Origin: Allacma fusca | Taxonomy: Eukaryota; Arthropoda; Collembola; Symphypleona; Sminthuridae | Direction: 5' to 3' | Assembly: GCA_947179485.1 (NCBI GenBank) | Contig: OX359247.1 | Coordinates: 38,850,801 to 38,914,800, forward strand | DNA: 64,000 nt | The notes under the pieces: generated by a model | What the model was told of the DNA's origin: nothing | The model's input: the letters and a program-made list of their open reading frames with translations, nothing else | The model's database searches: none | Shown: positions 22,299 to 32,482 of the stretch, one piece after another | Layout of the letters: each line of letters begins with the position of its first letter | Numbering within the stretch: position 1 is the stretch's first letter | Made by a program: the position numbers and the translations under genes

Positions 22299-25200
22299 AT
22301 GGGAGCGAGTGACAATCAAAGCCATGATCAACTCCTCACAACATCAACTCATGAACAAATGCAAACAACCCCATGCAATAACAATAGTAATTTACATGCA
22401 GAAAATTTAAATTATATTGATGAAGGTGTTGTTGATTCGGACGTAGATGGAAATGTACATAATGTGAATAGAGTGCTCGGTAATGATTATTCTTTTAATC
22501 CAGATAATCCCGATTATATTCAAACATTAAACCTCTTAAAACAAAATAACGAAGGCAATGATAGTTTGCAGCATAGGGAAGGTAGTCGAATTAATGTAAA
22601 TAGTAGTACTTCTGAAAGTGAGAATTTAAGTGGAAACGTTTCCAATAAACACAACAATGAGGGAGATGTAAATATACAGAACAGTGATTTTGTAAATACA
22701 ACCGCCCCACCAAGTCCTACCAACTCACAGGTTTCACACGATTCTATCAACAGTCCATATGATATTGAAATGGCAAGCAATGCTGCCGGGGCTTTTAATA
22801 ATAATGAGTTATTAATTAATATAAACCGGAAAAATTGTAAATTTTGTCCACTCTGTCTCATTACGTTTCCCACGGTCACATCATATGATATTCATGTACA
22901 TACAAACCATCAAGACATGACAAGTGGAAGGGATTCTATAAATGTTATAAACACACCCATGGCACAAGGTTCTGAAGTAAGACTACCAGAGTTAAGCCTT
23001 ACACGTCGTGTCATGGGAGATTTTCATAGGGTGTATGAAGTAAATCTAAGGGAAGCTAATCATACATTTAAAGATATTAAAGGCCTTTTTCAAATGTATA
23101 AAGCCATATTTCGATCTTTATTTGAAGAATTATTTCGACTTCACAATACTTTTAAGATTGAATTTAGTTTAAAAATTCAAATGTCAAAACCTTCAAATGA
23201 AGAAGGCGTGCCCCGAGTTGTTCGATCTTTTTATTTCAACTCTCACCTACGTTCCCTCATGCATATATCAATGCTTGAGTATATTATAGAGGCAGTTGTA
23301 ACTCTTCTGGAGTTACAACTGGAAGAATTTATAAATCTAGGATCGGGATGGGAGTTGGAATTTATCGAGTCCCTTAGATTAGAAATTAATGATGGCGGTA
23401 ATTTAAAAGGAGGCACATACTTACCTAATCCTCCTTTATTAGATGGAAAAAATGCTGTTATCAATTATAGTACTTCTGACAATGAATGTTTTACCTGGGC
23501 AATAGCGGGCGCCCTGTGTAAACGTTATTTAAGAGTAAATTCAAGAAAAAATGTAATTACTGCAGCAGAAATTGCTGAGAAAAAGAAATTGGTATGTTCC
23601 AGTTTGTCATATCCTGTGACAATAGAGCAAATACCAAAATTCTTGGAAGATAATAAGAGCATCAGCCTGAATATCTATGGCTATGAAGAGATTGATAATA
23701 ACGTCACTGTGTCACCTTTATTTGTTACGGCAGAGTGCAGGCCAAGCCACATCGATTTGTTATTAATTATTGCCGAAAATGGAAATTCCCATTACACATT
23801 CTTGCGACAAAGTGTCGATAATCCAACAGCCGGTTTAAGCCGGTTGTTAGGTTTCAAAGGACGTGGCAGCAGGTATTATTGCAAGTTTTGCTTGCAGGGG
23901 TTTTCATCAGAATGTAATCACGACTCACATCAAGAGTTTTGTGCAGCCTTAGGGTTGCAGCGTGTAACATATCCTAATAATGACTACAAAAAATTCAACT
24001 CATGGAACAAAACAATTAAATCCAGTTTTGTTGTTTATGCAGACTTCGAATGCTTGCTCGTTCCAAGCGGTCCACAGGTTAATACTTGTGACTGTGATGT
24101 TTTTATTTGCCAGCAGCATGCTCCTAGCTCCAATACATCAACCCATGTTCCCTGTGCCTACTCTATCGTAATTAAAGATATGGAAGGTAGAGTGTATGGG
24201 CATACTATTTCGAATCATGGCGATAATGTAGCCACGGAATTTATTACGAAGCTAATAGAAGCAACACGCTGGTGTTTCGACGTCATCAAGGAAGAAATTC
24301 CCTGTAGACAGTTAACCAAATGTGAATGGGAATCCAAAGAACGAGTCTCTCACTGTGGTATTTGTTCAGCTCGGTTCGCACCACGTGACATTAGGGTGAA
24401 ACATCATTGTCATGTTACTGGTGAATTTCTTTCTTGGAGTCATCAAAAATGCAATCAACTTGCACAAATACCTAAACATATTCCAGTTGTTCTTCATAAT
24501 TTCAAAAATTATGATTCACACTTTATTTTGCAAGGTGTTAATGACGAACTTGTCTCCAAGATTACAGGCATTCCTCAAACAAGGGAAAAGTTTCTTTCCT
24601 TTTCTTTGTTTACAAAACAAGACAACGAGTTGAGATTTATTGATTCTTGTCAATTTTTGAACGCTCCTTTAGCCACTTTGGTTGAAAATGCTGTCAAAAA
24701 TGGAACTGACATGTTTCGAACCACCAAACAAACATTTTCCAATTCTGGTGACGTTAATCTTTGCTTCCGCAAGGGTGTATTCCCATACTGTTGGCTGACA
24801 GATATAACCAAACTCAATGAAAGATGTTTACCCCCAAAGTCGGAATTCTTTTCGGATTTAACCGGGGAAGGAATTTCTGAGGAAGACTATGTTCATGCAC
24901 AGAATGTTTGGACTTCCTTTGAATGTCAAACGATGGCAGATTATTGCAATCATTACTGTTTGTTAGATACTTGTCTCCTTGCTGACATTTTTGAAGCATT
25001 TCGTGAAAAGTGTATGATTGATTTTTCTTTGGAAGCAGCCAGTTATTTTGGTTTGCCAGGCTTTGCATTTGATGCAGCGCTCCGCACTTCAAAGGTTGAA
25101 TTAGAATATTTAAAGCAAGAGGATATGTATAACTTTGTTGAGCGGGCTATACGTGGAGGAATATGTAATGTAGGTTCCCTGCGCAAAGCTGAGGCAAATA

Positions 25201-26588
25201 ATCCCTATATGGGTGATGAGTACGACCCCAGAAGCCCTACAAAATATATAATAGCATGGGATGCTAACAATTTATATGGTAAGGGGTTATCAGAGTATTT
25301 ACCAACACGTGGTTTTCGTTGGGTCCAACAAGAACCTAAATGGAAGAACCGTACTCTTGAAGAAATTGAACACGACATTAAATCAATGAGCGATAAAGGA
25401 GATTACGGATATTTTTTTGAAGTTGATTTATCATACGACAAATCTCTTCACAAAGAACATTCCGATTATCCTTTGGCTCCTGAAAGAGTGTCAATATCTC
25501 CAGACCAACTGTCTGATTATCAACGAGAACAAGTAGAAAAACTGGGGATTTCTCAAAGTACATTTAACTGTAAAAAATTGATTTCAAACCTACTCCCTAA
25601 ACGCAATTATGTTTTGCATTACAGAGCTTTGAAATTGTACTTGAAGCTCGGCATGAAATTACTTCATGTTCATAGAGTTTTAAGTTTCAAGCAGGAGCCC
25701 TGGTTGAAACCTTTTGTTGATCATTGTACTTCAAGGCGTAGGGATTCAGTAACAGGCTTTGATATTGCGTACTATAAGTCCTTAATAAATATAAATTTCG
25801 GAAAATTAATAGAAAACAAACGTAAGTACATGAACGTTCACTTTGTTTTTACCAGACAGAAAGCACAGCAACTTATTAAGAAACCGACAGTGCAGCATAT
25901 CTCGCACATTGAAGGTTCTAATATTTTGGTGTTCTTCATGAAAAGGTTAAGTGTATGCCTAGACAAGCCTATTTATGGAGGTGCATGTTGTCTGGACGAT
26001 AGCAAGGTTACAATGTACGATTTCCATTATAATTATGTACGTCCGAAATATGGCGATCAGGCCCGTCTGCTTTTTACGGACACTGACTCACTGAATTATG
26101 TAATTGAGACTAACGATATTTATCATGACATGATTAGGGATAAACAATTATTTGATTTGTCTGAGTATTCACTTTTAGATAAATTAAAACCCAAGGAGCT
26201 TCTCGATAATACTAATAAAAAACGACTAGGAAAAATGAAAGACAATTATTCGAATTTTATCATTGTGAAATGCATTGCCCTCAAACCAAAAATGTATGCA
26301 ATGCAATTAATAAATAGTCTGGACCTGAGTCAGTTGGAGATTAAAAAATGTAAGGGGATTAAGAAATGTGTGGTTAAGAATAAATTAAAATTCCAAGATT
26401 ATTCGAATGTTCTGGAAACCAATATTAATTTTTCCTGCAATATGACTATAATAAGTAGTAACTTCCACAATGTGGAAACTTACACAGTTAGGAAATCTGG
26501 TCTTAATGCTTTCGACTCAAAACGGTATTATTCGAGCAAGTATACCTCTCTCCCATTTGGACATTATGAAACATTACGACAAGTGTAA
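22299..26588 (+). CDS. polB: Protein-primed family B DNA polymerase of the Polinton
   Basis: 1,429 codons from the ATG at 22299. The exonuclease has Exo I DFE at residues 582-584, Exo II around HNFKNYD (733-739) and Exo III YCLLD (886-890). The polymerase has motif A DANNLYG (988-994), motif B NINFG (1164-1168) and motif C DTDS (1261-1264). The N-terminal third has a C2H2-type finger near 183-205, a DNECFTW block at 394 and another Cys/His finger near 528. A further Cys/His block ending HHCHVTGEF, characteristic of Polinton polymerases, precedes Exo II. It would replicate the element by protein priming. The frame stays open upstream of the ATG to 22164, through exon 7 of the preceding gene, so the N-terminus may be longer through splicing. 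An AATAAA signal is at 26667-26672. All catalytic residues look intact. Confidence 0.95.
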   Translation: MGASDNQSHDQLLTTSTHEQMQTTPCNNNSNLHAENLNYIDEGVVDSDVDGNVHNVNRVLGNDYSFNPDNPDYIQTLNLLKQNNEGNDSLQHREGSRINVNSSTSESENLSGNVSNKHNNEGDVNIQNSDFVNTTAPPSPTNSQVSHDSINSPYDIEMASNAAGAFNNNELLININRKNCKFCPLCLITFPTVTSYDIHVHTNHQDMTSGRDSINVINTPMAQGSEVRLPELSLTRRVMGDFHRVYEVNLREANHTFKDIKGLFQMYKAIFRSLFEELFRLHNTFKIEFSLKIQMSKPSNEEGVPRVVRSFYFNSHLRSLMHISMLEYIIEAVVTLLELQLEEFINLGSGWELEFIESLRLEINDGGNLKGGTYLPNPPLLDGKNAVINYSTSDNECFTWAIAGALCKRYLRVNSRKNVITAAEIAEKKKLVCSSLSYPVTIEQIPKFLEDNKSISLNIYGYEEIDNNVTVSPLFVTAECRPSHIDLLLIIAENGNSHYTFLRQSVDNPTAGLSRLLGFKGRGSRYYCKFCLQGFSSECNHDSHQEFCAALGLQRVTYPNNDYKKFNSWNKTIKSSFVVYADFECLLVPSGPQVNTCDCDVFICQQHAPSSNTSTHVPCAYSIVIKDMEGRVYGHTISNHGDNVATEFITKLIEATRWCFDVIKEEIPCRQLTKCEWESKERVSHCGICSARFAPRDIRVKHHCHVTGEFLSWSHQKCNQLAQIPKHIPVVLHNFKNYDSHFILQGVNDELVSKITGIPQTREKFLSFSLFTKQDNELRFIDSCQFLNAPLATLVENAVKNGTDMFRTTKQTFSNSGDVNLCFRKGVFPYCWLTDITKLNERCLPPKSEFFSDLTGEGISEEDYVHAQNVWTSFECQTMADYCNHYCLLDTCLLADIFEAFREKCMIDFSLEAASYFGLPGFAFDAALRTSKVELEYLKQEDMYNFVERAIRGGICNVGSLRKAEANNPYMGDEYDPRSPTKYIIAWDANNLYGKGLSEYLPTRGFRWVQQEPKWKNRTLEEIEHDIKSMSDKGDYGYFFEVDLSYDKSLHKEHSDYPLAPERVSISPDQLSDYQREQVEKLGISQSTFNCKKLISNLLPKRNYVLHYRALKLYLKLGMKLLHVHRVLSFKQEPWLKPFVDHCTSRRRDSVTGFDIAYYKSLININFGKLIENKRKYMNVHFVFTRQKAQQLIKKPTVQHISHIEGSNILVFFMKRLSVCLDKPIYGGACCLDDSKVTMYDFHYNYVRPKYGDQARLLFTDTDSLNYVIETNDIYHDMIRDKQLFDLSEYSLLDKLKPKELLDNTNKKRLGKMKDNYSNFIIVKCIALKPKMYAMQLINSLDLSQLEIKKCKGIKKCVVKNKLKFQDYSNVLETNINFSCNMTIISSNFHNVETYTVRKSGLNAFDSKRYYSSKYTSLPFGHYETLRQV

Positions 26589-26792
26589 TACACATGAAAA
26601 CATTGATGTACGATAGTTGTAAATAGTTTGAGTTTGTAACATGATATTTTCTTTGATGTGTTGAATAATAAAAAACCTTGTTAGTTTATATTTGTTGATC
26701 ATTACGATAACATCACCCTTGTGCGTTCTCCTTGGCTTCATACTTGATTTTAATCACTTGGTAATCTGGCAAACCAAAGATTCATTGATAAT

Positions 26793-27476
26793 ATGGCTGA
26801 CACTAATGCTTTTGACTATAATATTTATCACCCAGCAAACATAATTGTTTCCGGCGTATCTCAGGCTGGCAAGTCACAACTTGTCGCACAGCTATTACGA
26901 CGTAGAAATGAAGTAATGTCGCCTGTTCCTAATAACATAATTTATTGTTATGGTGAGAAACAGAGCAAACTATTTGACGATCTAAAAAAGGATTTAGAAC
27001 TTAATGCCAAAGGTCAATTGCAGGATGTGCGTCTTGACTTTGTAAAAGGGCTTGACTTCGATATTCCCGAAGAAAATGACACTCCAACAATTCTAGTGCT
27101 TGACGACTTAATGAACAGTGTGTCAAAAAATAAAACTCTGGTAGACCTGTTTACAAGGGGAAGCCACCACAGATCCATAAGTGTTTTTTTGCTAGTTCAG
27201 AATTTCTTTTTCCCCAACATGCGAACTATTACATTGAACTGCAAGTATTTGATATTAATGAAAAACCCACGTGATAACTCAATAATTAATTTCATTGGAC
27301 GACAAATGAATGCCGGAAAATCTTACAAGTTGCTTGAATATGCGTACAAACATAGTTCTTCCAAACCCTATGGTTACTTATTTTTGGATCTTTCTCAAAC
27401 CCAGAATGAAAAATATCGAATTCGGTCAAGTATATTCCCCGATGAAGACTGTATTGTGTATACAGAGTACAATTAA
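26793..27476 (+). CDS. FtsK/HerA-type genome-packaging ATPase (A32-like)
   Basis: 227 aa, typical length for Polinton packaging ATPases. The Walker A motif is GVSQAGKS (residues 21-28); Walker B is the hydrophobic strand ending in D104-D105 (ILVLDD). A sensor-like region follows with RGSHHRSISVFLLVQN. In virus relatives this enzyme pumps DNA into preformed capsids. It stands 204 bases after the polymerase stop with its own ATG and downstream AT-rich spacer. The gene is intact. Confidence 0.92.
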   Translation: MADTNAFDYNIYHPANIIVSGVSQAGKSQLVAQLLRRRNEVMSPVPNNIIYCYGEKQSKLFDDLKKDLELNAKGQLQDVRLDFVKGLDFDIPEENDTPTILVLDDLMNSVSKNKTLVDLFTRGSHHRSISVFLLVQNFFFPNMRTITLNCKYLILMKNPRDNSIINFIGRQMNAGKSYKLLEYAYKHSSSKPYGYLFLDLSQTQNEKYRIRSSIFPDEDCIVYTEYN

Positions 27477-27639
27477 TTCAAATTAAAAACGTGAACTTGG
27501 CTTAGTCTCCGTACTTGTATGTATTGTAAATATTCCTTTAACAAATGATTAACTCATGTGTTAATGCAAGTAAAGGTATATTGGTATAAATTCCAAAAAG
27601 CTAGTTGCTTTGATTATTTATTCACGAAATCATGTATTG

Positions 27640-28955
27640 CTAGAAATTGATTGCTTTATCTACTTCAACATCATTATCAACACCCCCAATACCAGTTTGA
27701 TCTTTCTGTAAACAAATGTCGGAACACCGATACAAACATTTTAGTAATTCTTCAGCATTTAATTTGTTCTTTATGTAATAGCTAACCAATCTTTCAATTA
27801 GCCAAAGACTACGGCGAATGTCAAAATTAACCGTACGACCCAAACGTTTGACATAAACAAATGTGCGATTTTGCCCCTGAAATGGGACGTCACGATAGAA
27901 ACACTTTAAGAGCCGATATCCCTCTTCTGCATCATTCAGTGTGCGAACAATGCTGTTGCTGTTGTTAATGATTTTTGACACATCTGCACCTTCATCCCCC
28001 GTCGTCGTTCTTCGTGCAGAGTTAGAAGCTGAAAAATTTTCTGTTACATGGTGACCTCGGCTTGATGTTGTAGAAATAGCGTGGTTAATGCCAGGAGCAA
28101 ATATCTTCGGAAGATTTGAATTGTTCTTTGAATATGAAACTAAATATCAATAAATAATCTTACCAAGCATTATTAGAATATTCTAGAAACACAAATGTAA
28201 ATCACAACCTGCATTATCAGCACCCAATCCTTGTTGCTGGTCAAGACAAAATTAAGAACCTCTGTTGAAATATCCTGTAAAGGTACAGAACAAAATTTGT
28301 TGCCATTTTCAAATTAACTTGGACACATTTGGAAATGAAAGTTAAAACTAAGAAAACCGACAAAAATCTTGTTCTATACTCTTACGGAGTTTGGCTGGTA
28401 AATCTTTCCCCAGTTTTGATGCTGAACTAGCTGGACGCAAATTCGCACTAACTAATAATTTCGAATGATGTATAAAAGATTTAGTAACTGCAGATATACC
28501 ACCACCACCAGCAGTAGCACAAGTAGAACTTGGGGATAAGCCATTTATTATATGGTAATGATAGAAAATGCAAGTTTTTACATGTATTCGGAGAGAGCTA
28601 ATAGGAGACCTGGGATATGCTCCTCAGGAATAGCAATTCCATCCCCAATCGCACTTGCGCTTTTATCATTCCAATGTCTCAGATTTAGAAAACCCTTATC
28701 GGATTGGTTGCCGCTCTCCCCGCCCATGTAAATAATCCAACGTTTATCAAGGAATATTCTTGGAGCCACTCTAGTATCGACATCAGCCTCCTTTTTAATT
28801 TCCAAAGCAATAGGTATAGTGCGAAACGTTGTTGGACGTTTTGGTGTCTTGACTTTTCTACTCATTCCAAGTATACTGCTATTGTTAGCAGAACGTTTTC
28901 TATTCTTGACATGTTGATCTTCAAAAATATGTTGATCAACTTCGGCTTGGGCCAT
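27640..28955 (-). CDS. Spliced Polinton gene of unknown function, about 338 aa
   Basis: The minus-strand frames at 28582-28955, 28386-28528 and 27640-28139 join through introns of 53 and 246 nt. All have GT/AG borders and continuous phase, so one 338-aa product is likely. The N-terminal exon has a nuclear-localisation-like KNRKRS. It also has a compact segment around FLNLRHWN and IPEEHIPGLLLAL that loosely recalls PC4-type single-strand DNA-binding folds; that resemblance is weak. The middle is Ser/Ala/Gly-rich. The C-terminal 110 residues are helical and basic (YRLLKCFYRD, SLWLIERLVSYYIKN). The alternative is two separate proteins of 125 and 113 codons. It lies between packaging ATPase and integrase. 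Confidence 0.55.
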
Positions 28956-29143
28956 CGTCAGTAAAATGTCTCTCTGTAGCTCCGTCTAAACACACGACGT
29001 AATCAAGGGTTTGAACTTACACAATTACACAGGCAGTTTCTGGTACTACCCTTTTCCGAAAGTAAGAAGGAGTTTAAACTAAAACGTTTTATACCTTTCC
29101 AAAATTGTGCGAGCAATTTCAACGCTCCTTCCTTGCACATTTC

Positions 29144-30118
29144 TCAATCAGGAATGACAGGTGCTTCAGATTTGCCAATTTTTTGTATATCTTGTTGATA
29201 AGCCCCACCCCAAATTTCCTCTCCTTTCATATCCTTGAGGTAATACATTCTAGGATTAGTCTCACCTATTCTATATATCGTAAAGACTTCTGGATTATAC
29301 GTATACGAATATCCCTTGGCAAACGGGTGCTTTTTTCTATTTAGTAGTACACTATCCCCAATCATAAATTTAGATTTTGGTGGCTTTTTGAGACCTCTCT
29401 CGTCATTTTCGTACAACGAGAAATAAACATCGACTTCATTTTTTTCGTTCACTTGAGATGGCGCCATTTTAATGCTGCGATGATAACTGTTGTTATAATT
29501 ACGAACAATGTCGTCTAAAACTTTTGTATATTTCGTTGAATTATTATGAGTCATCCAACGCGATATTCTAGTCATTAGTGTCCGATGCCATCTTTCAATC
29601 AGAAAAGCTTTCAAATTAGAACCCGTTGTAATTCTTTTTATTTTAAGTTCCTTTAAATGGCCTAAAAAATCCCGATTTATAAATTCCTTCCCCTCGTCGA
29701 ATTGACAATACCTTGGAGGTTTGTTACCAAATTTCTTTAACAACATTTTGAAAGCTTTCAATACAGTCTCTGCCCTCTTGTCTTTAATTTTAACAACGTT
29801 TGCCACTTTTGAGAATCCATCAATTCCTGTTAGTAACCATTTGTAGCCGTTGTTTTGCATTGCGTACTTGCTGAGGTCTAAAAGGTCTATAATATATTGA
29901 TCCCCTATTCCTGGTATCCAAACTCGTCTCCTTTTGAAATTAGATACCACGGGCTTATGCAAGTAATATGCTGGGATCCTCTCAAATGCTTCGTCAATGA
30001 CATTCGACTTGTATTTTTGTTTGGTATTCTTCCGAAAACCGCTTTTCCCAGTATAGCTGGCTTTCAGCCTGGGATTGACATATTGCCTTTTTATGCTTAC
30101 ATGGTCCTTGGTTGACAT
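29144..30118 (-). CDS. int: Retroviral-type (rve) integrase of the Polinton
   Basis: 324 aa. The catalytic triad is readable: D78 in IIDLLD, D141 in QFDEGKEF and E175 in FLIERWHRT, with the last two 34 positions apart as usual in Polinton integrases. Before the core is a conserved block with YYLHKPV and GIGDQY; after it, NYNNSYHRSIKMAPSQVN. The C-terminus (about 250-315) is a small SH3/chromo-like domain with FMIGDSVLLNR and YYLKDMKGEE. It would join the 3' ends of the element to target DNA with a 6-bp stagger, matching the CCTGGA duplication seen here. The frame is intact. Confidence 0.95.
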   Translation of the reverse strand: MSTKDHVSIKRQYVNPRLKASYTGKSGFRKNTKQKYKSNVIDEAFERIPAYYLHKPVVSNFKRRRVWIPGIGDQYIIDLLDLSKYAMQNNGYKWLLTGIDGFSKVANVVKIKDKRAETVLKAFKMLLKKFGNKPPRYCQFDEGKEFINRDFLGHLKELKIKRITTGSNLKAFLIERWHRTLMTRISRWMTHNNSTKYTKVLDDIVRNYNNSYHRSIKMAPSQVNEKNEVDVYFSLYENDERGLKKPPKSKFMIGDSVLLNRKKHPFAKGYSYTYNPEVFTIYRIGETNPRMYYLKDMKGEEIWGGAYQQDIQKIGKSEAPVIPD

Positions 30119-30268
30119 TGCGTTCCAAATTCAGCTTGACTGCGTCAGCATCCACCCCCAAAGAACGCTTAAGTTAAACTAATTCCAAGTTTCTGTGCCA
30201 TACTGTTTCCATCTCTTGTGCTGTCAACATTCTAACATTTTTCTCATACGCCTTGCCAAAATATCAAC

Positions 30269-31355
30269 ATGTCTAAACTTGTTACAAGCGACATTGAGGG
30301 ACTCATCGATATCCTTCAAGCTACATTACCTGCTGGTGCTGCAGCTCCTACCTTGTCTGACATTGATGAAGACTCTGAAAGTGCCATTGAAGAGCTGGGA
30401 CCCATAAATACCACCAACATAATTGTGAAAAAAGGGCAACAAGAAACCGACCAAGGTGTGAGCAAGCTTACTCCAGAAGATGTGGACAAAAAGAAGAAAA
30501 CCGAAGTTGACTCTGGAAAGGGGGAAGACGTGGGCGTAGACAATACAACACCTGTGGGCATTACTGCTGCTTCTGCAGGGGAAGCCGAAACAAGTGGAAG
30601 CGATGACAACTTTGATGATGAAAAGGCTGAACACGACATTATTGAATATCCATGTCGTCGCCCGCAATGTTATCTGTGCGATAAATCTGTTTGTGAATGT
30701 GATTTTGGCTTTAAATGGCGACCGCGTAGCCTGGAAGATTCTGAATCGGCAATTTGTCTACTTGAGGAGCGCATTATCTACTTGGAAAGAATTGCTGAGG
30801 ACCAATGTGCCGGAAGTAAGAGGATTGCTGAGGATGTGGAGGCTCACACCTTTTTGCTGAAGCAAATGCAGCATGTAAGTAGTAGAGTAATAATTGTTTT
30901 GTTTCTAAATAACCCATTATATCTATATTGCAATGGTAGAATACAAACTATTACGAATTAGATATTTGTCATTTGATCGTTTTACGTGGTAGAAAATTGG
31001 ATGGAGGTGTGGTTATGCTGTCAGCGTTCGTGACGAATTGGTTCCTGAAAAACAGCAAGATCGACGTAGTGTGTGGATTGGCAATATGTTGAGACAGATT
31101 GGAATCCTCATTCGCGGTCGCTATTCTGGAGTGGATCTGAGTATATCAAACATTGATATTGGTGGACAGGACATGAAAAAAATATTTGTTATCCGATTTC
31201 CATTTAATTTACCTGTTTGCTACATTCTCCGCGGTTTCGGGAGTATGCGTCCATTTGTCCGAGTGGATGAAATCAATCCCTACCTAGACGATCAGGGGCT
31301 TACAGAGTATTTCTCGATTTACAGCAAAATATGTACGGGTGACACGTGTGAATGA
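30269..31355 (+). CDS. Two-exon Polinton protein, 322 aa, unknown function
   Basis: Exon 1 is 30269-30874 (donor GTAAGT) and exon 2 is 30993-31355, phase 0. The first 130 residues are acidic and low-complexity. A Cys cluster CRRPQCYLCDKSVCECDF follows and may bind zinc. Next comes a coiled coil (LLEERIIYLERIAED). Exon 2 encodes a compact domain with YAVSVRDELVPE and FVIRFPFNLPVCYILRGFG. It is divergently placed from the integrase, whose start is 150 bases away, so the two may share a promoter region. An AATAAA signal is at 31397-31402. No known family is assigned. Confidence 0.7.
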
Positions 31356-31420
31356 TTGCTTATATGATGTGTAACATGTACCCATATTATCATTTTAATA
31401 AATGGTTTTGAGAGGTCACA

Positions 31421-31768
31421 ATGTCCAAGAAAATTTTGAAGCATTCCCAATTTTTACACTATATTAATTCATGTTCACCAAAAGTTAGACAGTTTATTTT
31501 GAAGCATGCGAATGAGCAGGAGTTGGATTCATTATCTGAGTGTGTGTTAAATATTGTGAAGGGGAACGTACCCATAAGGCAGACTACATTTAAACATCTC
31601 AGACCATTTAGAAAGGATTTGTGCAAGCTGGCATGTAAAACTACCTGTAGTCATAAACAAAGGAGACGCATATTAAACCAAAGTGGGGGTGCTATTGTGC
31701 CATTGATCTTATCCACGGTTTTACCTTACCTTGTGTCATATATTACATCTCGCGGAGGAAATGAGTAA
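31421..31768 (+). CDS. Small Polinton structural-type protein with C-terminal hydrophobic helix
   Basis: 115 aa. The pattern is one seen in many Polintons: a helical basic N-terminus with CVLNIVKGNVP, then KQRRRILNQSGG and a hydrophobic tail AIVPLILSTVLPYLVSYI. The QSGG followed by A (residues 87-91) fits the cleavage preference of adenovirus-type proteases (N/Q-x-G-G before the cut). A role as a processed core or membrane-active capsid component is inferred. Its stop overlaps the start of the next gene by 8 bases (ATGAGTAA). Confidence 0.75.
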   Translation: MSKKILKHSQFLHYINSCSPKVRQFILKHANEQELDSLSECVLNIVKGNVPIRQTTFKHLRPFRKDLCKLACKTTCSHKQRRRILNQSGGAIVPLILSTVLPYLVSYITSRGGNE

Positions 31769-32468
31769 ACGTATGAAGTTGGTATCTGAAGCAGACTTTG
31801 AATTATTTAAGAAACTCAAATCTAATAAAATACATAACAGCAATGTTGTTGAGCTGGAGACTCAGAAAAAACATGCTCTTGACTTGGACGATGACGTCAT
31901 ACCTAGAGATGTTAAGGCAATGTGGTACCAGAACGTTTCCCGAGAAATTGAAAATCGCGCCAAGGCTGAAGAGAACAAACCTGTTCTAGTTCGTCCAATC
32001 GGAAGCGAGCCTGGGGTTGCACAACAAAACACAATCCCACAAGCAACAATAACTTCCCCATTATTATCATTGCCCTCAACACCGCAAGCGTCTACTATTG
32101 TGCAACCTCAAAGCGTATCCTCCCCGGGGATTACTATAGACCAGGTGCTAGCAGCTGTTTTCTCAAAACGCGCTAAGCAAATAATTGCATTCTTAAATAT
32201 GCATAGTATTGGATGGAATGGAAGCGGCGAAGTAACAATTCGAATGAGACGAATTCCACAATCAAGTTATGTTAGCGTTTTGCGTGCTCTAACTGACCCC
32301 AGAAAAAACAATTCGGCCATAATTGGTTACAAAGACGTACAAACAGTTTTAAAAGGGTTGGAATTGTCGAATTCTGGATTATCTGATGCCAGCATTGCAA
32401 AAATTAAATCCAAAAATGTATTTCGCATTGTGAGAAAATCGCCCAGAATAAAATGGAAAACATATTGA
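31761..32468 (+). CDS. Conserved Polinton protein with C-terminal helical domain, 235 aa
   Basis: The start is the ATG at 31761, overlapping the previous stop; a longer frame to 31731 lacks ATG. The N-terminal half has KAMWYQNVSREIENR. The middle is Pro/Ser/Thr-rich and likely flexible. The C-terminal domain has AKQIIAFLNMHSIGWNGSGE and then SSYVSVLRALTDPRKNN, a layout shared with a widespread Polinton-linked family whose function is unproven. The overlap with its neighbour suggests coupled expression or differential splicing from a common transcript. Confidence 0.72.
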   Translation: MSKRMKLVSEADFELFKKLKSNKIHNSNVVELETQKKHALDLDDDVIPRDVKAMWYQNVSREIENRAKAEENKPVLVRPIGSEPGVAQQNTIPQATITSPLLSLPSTPQASTIVQPQSVSSPGITIDQVLAAVFSKRAKQIIAFLNMHSIGWNGSGEVTIRMRRIPQSSYVSVLRALTDPRKNNSAIIGYKDVQTVLKGLELSNSGLSDASIAKIKSKNVFRIVRKSPRIKWKTY

Positions 32469-32482
32469 TATATTCATATTAC

